Shown here: piece after piece, positions 14,372 through 16,861 of the stretch
How positions within the stretch are numbered: position 1 is the stretch's first letter
How the letters are laid out: each line of letters opens with the position of its first letter
Origin: an uncultured Eubacteriales bacterium
GTDB taxonomy: Bacteria; Bacillota; Clostridia; Lachnospirales; Lachnospiraceae
DNA: 16,861 nucleotides
Assembly: GCA_900313775.1 (NCBI GenBank)
Contig: OMSP01000206.1
Location: 1 to 16,861, forward strand
Direction: 5' to 3'
Notes under the pieces: generated by a model
Database searches by the model: none
Told to the model about the DNA's origin: nothing
The model's input: the letters and a program-made list of their open reading frames with translations, nothing else
Translations under genes and position numbers: made by a program

Positions 14372-16183
14372 ATGATCATCAGATTCGGCAATACAGGCGG
14401 CAGCAGTTTCAGAGAAGCGTTCGGAAAGAATTTCGGGGGCGGACAGAACCCCTTCCGCAGAACAAATGAGGATCAGGAGGTGCGTACACCGCGGGCCGAT
14501 CCCAAAAAGAGCCTGATCGTGATTATCGTGATCACAGTCATCGTGGCGGCGCTGATCTTTTACAATACTCTTCCGGCCGTCAACCTGATGAGCCGCGGAT
14601 TCTGGAGCTACCTGTTTACGATCGCGCTGGTCTTTGCGATCCTCTCGGCCGTGCGCGGCAGTATGATCGGCGTCTCCAACGCACTGTCATCCAAAAGCGG
14701 CGGCAAGAGGAAGATAAAGCACCTCTTCGCTCCGATCCCCATCGCGATCCTTCTCTTTATCCTGCCGGCAGTCCTGTCCTTTGTCGGGAGCTCCAAACTC
14801 CTGCATGCCCGGGCCTACAGCAAGATCCTGAAGGTCGAGGATGGTTCGGTCGAGAACATACCTACTGTCGAGAAGGCTGACTCCATCGCCCTGATGGACA
14901 CTGCGTCGGCGGGAAAGCTCGGCGACCGCGAGATCGGCTCTCTCTCCAATGTCATCAGCCAGTATGATGTCAGTGATTATACGCAGATCAACTATCAGGA
15001 GGCTCCTGCAAAGACTGCGCCTCTGGCTTATGACGGCATTATCAAATGGTTCAAAAACCGGAAGAACGGCGTGCCCGGCTATGTCGTTGTCAACCCTGTC
15101 AAGATGGACGCCGACTATGTCGCTCTTGACAAAGGTATGAAATATGTTCCCTCGGCACATTTCCAGGAGAATCTGGAGCGGCATATCCGTTTCTCCTATC
15201 CCACCGCGATGTTCGACAATCTGCATTTTGAGGTCGACGAAAAGGGCAATCCCTGGTATGTCGCCTCGGTCTATACCCATAAGATCGGTCTGTTCGGCGG
15301 CAAACAGGTCAAAGGCGTCATCCTGGCTGATCCGGTGAGCGGCAATACCGAATACCACGGCACCAGGGACATCCCGACCTGGGTGGACAACGCATTCTCC
15401 GGCACACTGATCTGTGATCAGTACAACAACTACGGTCAGCTCTCCGGCGGCTATATCAACTCGATCTTCGGCCAGACCGGATGCCGCAAAGTGACTGAGT
15501 CCAAGGACGAAGGACAGACCTCCGATTTCGGCTATATTGCCAAGGACGGCGACATCTGGATCTACACCGGTATCACTTCAGTCAACTCCGACAGTTCCAA
15601 TATCGGTTTCATCCTCTCGAACGAGCGCACGGAGAAGACATATTTCATCAAATGCGCCGGCGCGGATGAGTTTTCGGCGATGGCATCAGCTGAGGGCGAG
15701 GTTCAGGAGAAAGGCTATCAGGCCTCCTTCCCGTCTTTGATCCTCATGGACGGCAAACCCACCTACATTATGGTCTTAAAGGACAACAGCAGTCTCGTCA
15801 AGATGTATGCCGCGGTCAACGTCGAGCAGTACAACAAGGTCGCCACCGCCTATACGCAGGATGAATGTCTTGCTAAGTACGAAGCGCTGATGAAAGGGAC
15901 GATCACCCAGGAGCAGGCCACTTCAAACAGCGGAACCCCTGCAGTCGACAGTGATAAGAATGACAGCGATAAGACGTCAGACACCTCCTCCTACAAGGAA
16001 AGGAAGATCACGGTAAAAAAGACTCAGACCATCGACCAGAACGGCAATACCTGGCTCTATGTCGTCGATGAAAACGATCATATTTACAAAGCCCTCTATG
16101 CGGATGTGATCGATATGATCCTTGTCGAGAACGGTGATGAGATAACGATCAGGACAGACGGTGAAAGATTCATCCTTCCCTGA
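14372..16183 (+). CDS. Membrane-anchored protein of unknown function, 603 residues
   Basis: I do not recognise a named family. The first 45 residues are Gly/Arg/Asn-rich and lack a signal peptide. Three membrane segments follow (about 47-65, 77-95, 118-138). A long, probably beta-rich extracytoplasmic domain covers about 140-510, with tyrosine/tryptophan-rich stretches such as NPWYVASVYTHKIGLFGGKQ and IWIYTGITSVNSD. A Ser/Asp/Thr-rich linker lies at about 515-541. A small C-terminal domain (about 545-603) starts at the KITVKK stretch and includes GNTWLYVVDENDHIYKA. With three segments and a cytoplasmic N-terminus, the large domain would be outside, which is inference. It has its own strong promoter, a good SD (AAGGAG, 7 nt upstream) and its own terminator, so it is monocistronic. 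No catalytic motif is obvious. Confidence 0.85.
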   Translation: MIIRFGNTGGSSFREAFGKNFGGGQNPFRRTNEDQEVRTPRADPKKSLIVIIVITVIVAALIFYNTLPAVNLMSRGFWSYLFTIALVFAILSAVRGSMIGVSNALSSKSGGKRKIKHLFAPIPIAILLFILPAVLSFVGSSKLLHARAYSKILKVEDGSVENIPTVEKADSIALMDTASAGKLGDREIGSLSNVISQYDVSDYTQINYQEAPAKTAPLAYDGIIKWFKNRKNGVPGYVVVNPVKMDADYVALDKGMKYVPSAHFQENLERHIRFSYPTAMFDNLHFEVDEKGNPWYVASVYTHKIGLFGGKQVKGVILADPVSGNTEYHGTRDIPTWVDNAFSGTLICDQYNNYGQLSGGYINSIFGQTGCRKVTESKDEGQTSDFGYIAKDGDIWIYTGITSVNSDSSNIGFILSNERTEKTYFIKCAGADEFSAMASAEGEVQEKGYQASFPSLILMDGKPTYIMVLKDNSSLVKMYAAVNVEQYNKVATAYTQDECLAKYEALMKGTITQEQATSNSGTPAVDSDKNDSDKTSDTSSYKERKITVKKTQTIDQNGNTWLYVVDENDHIYKALYADVIDMILVENGDEITIRTDGERFILP

Positions 16184-16206
16184 CCGGCCAACACACAGGT
16201 ATAATG

Positions 16207-16235
16207 ACCGGCGTCCCTGCGGACGCCGGTTTTTT
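16207..16235 (+). terminator. Intrinsic terminator after the 603-residue protein gene
   Basis: A 10-bp perfect GC-rich stem (ACCGGCGTCC, 16207-16216, with GGACGCCGGT, 16221-16230) has a CTGC tetraloop and is followed on the plus strand by a run of six T. On the minus strand there is no T-run, so it serves the plus-strand gene chiefly, although the convergent pnuC-like gene ends right beside it. Confidence 0.95.
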
Positions 16236-16861
16236 CATTTCTGCAGTTCTGCTTCGCGAAGTCTCCAGCTGTAGAAGCCGTAAAGGTCATTGACGAGAAA
16301 GATCATGAACTCCACGACTACCGGGATATACTTCGGGTCAGTCAGCGAAGCCAGGATCCACAGCACGATCAGTATGATGTCATTGAGAGAGTATCCGAGA
16401 GCGTACAGCGGACTGCGCAGCACCGTGAAGGCCGCGCCCAGAAAACTTGTAGTAACGGAGATCGTGCTGACTGCGAGGTTGGGTGTATTCAGTTTCCACA
16501 GAAACAGTCCGAAGACAGCTGTCACCGGTACCGAGGCAAGAACGACTGCCAGACAGGCCTTTTTGCTGAGCGTCCTCACCTGCACTTCCCCCTCGCGTTT
16601 GGACGGATTCCTAAGCCAGGTGACCAGTGCCCAGGCAGCCATCGGCACCGACATACCGAGAAAAGTCATCATCTCTCCCCAGTAGTGATACTGGAAGGCG
16701 ATCGCTGCATACATCAGACAGAAGACGATCATGATCACCGGACAGAGGATATGGCCCTTTGCTTCCAGGATCAATGTCGTGACCCCGAGCAGCGTCGTGA
16801 TGAGAGTCAGCCAGTTCGTGTCAGGCGAAAAGATATTGGATGCCCCCACGATCACCATGGA
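16235..16861 (-). CDS. pnuC: PnuC-like nicotinamide riboside/vitamin transporter (N-terminus cut by window edge)
   Basis: PnuC proteins are SWEET-like facilitators for nicotinamide riboside or related vitamins. The visible 207+ residues hold about six hydrophobic segments and family features: NWLTLITTLLGVTTLILEAKG near the visible start in two parts, YWGEMMTFLGMSVPMAAW in the middle, NDIILIVLW in the distal half, and a C-terminal VNDLYGFYSW. An ATG occurs at 16858, but the frame is open to the window edge, and homologues carry further residues before this point, so the true start is probably outside. The stop TGA at 16237-16235 abuts the T-run of the plus-strand terminator. The transported vitamin cannot be fixed from sequence; nicotinamide riboside is the default for the family. 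Confidence 0.85.
   Translation of the reverse strand, partial: SMVIVGASNIFSPDTNWLTLITTLLGVTTLILEAKGHILCPVIMIVFCLMYAAIAFQYHYWGEMMTFLGMSVPMAAWALVTWLRNPSKREGEVQVRTLSKKACLAVVLASVPVTAVFGLFLWKLNTPNLAVSTISVTTSFLGAAFTVLRSPLYALGYSLNDIILIVLWILASLTDPKYIPVVVEFMIFLVNDLYGFYSWRLREAELQK

Noticed and set aside
16200..16205. TATAAT on the plus strand just after the 603-residue protein gene
   Set aside because: It directly precedes an intrinsic terminator and no plus-strand gene follows; a chance match.

Overview
The window looks like ordinary chromosome of a moderately GC-rich member of the Clostridia (Bacillota), possibly Lachnospiraceae-like. The reasons are strong AGGAGG-type ribosome binding sites, a SecA with a SEC-C zinc tail followed directly by prfB, the M16 peptidase-era-recO cluster, and the family flavour of the metabolic genes. 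This placement is inference from gene content. I see no insertion sequences, prophage genes, CRISPR repeats, tRNA or rRNA genes. Both window edges cut a gene: recO on the left and a pnuC-like gene on the right.

Region 1 (1-4450, minus strand): an M16C/PreP-type zinc metallopeptidase, era and recO are packed head to tail. The era start overlaps the peptidase stop as TGATG. A promoter candidate lies just upstream of the peptidase. Region 2 (about 4499-4659): a non-coding spacer folds as one long rod with near-perfect 22-nt closing arms, an internal bubble and an apical stem-loop. It resembles 6S RNA in architecture and has a TATAAT box placed for minus-strand transcription. Region 3 (4671-6262, minus): a two-gene unit of thrH and an orphan sugar-type nucleotidyltransferase, 2 nt apart.

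Region 4 (6263-6398): a divergent promoter region in which a 7-1-7 palindrome overlaps the -35 areas of both promoters. Region 5 (6399-7570, plus): a Bax inhibitor-1-like membrane protein and a CYTH-domain protein, 1 nt apart, ending at a strong bidirectional terminator shared with region 6.

Region 6 (7589-14285, minus): a compact operon dapA-dapB-secA-prfB-hom with gaps of 5-19 nt. DapA and DapB start the lysine/diaminopimelate branch from aspartate semialdehyde, and Hom starts the threonine/methionine branch from the same compound. SecA is the secretion motor and PrfB is release factor 2. prfB needs a +1 programmed frameshift to be expressed; the in-frame stop at the shift site is TAA rather than the usual TGA, which is the most unusual single detail in the window. 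ThrH next door may use the homoserine made by Hom.

Region 7 (14297-16235, plus): a well-promoted, well-terminated single gene for a 603-residue membrane-anchored protein of unknown function. Region 8 (16235-16861, minus): the C-terminal part of a PnuC-like vitamin transporter. No clearly new multi-gene system is visible. The items most worth checking are the prfB shift site, the rod-like RNA, the shared palindrome and the unknown membrane protein.
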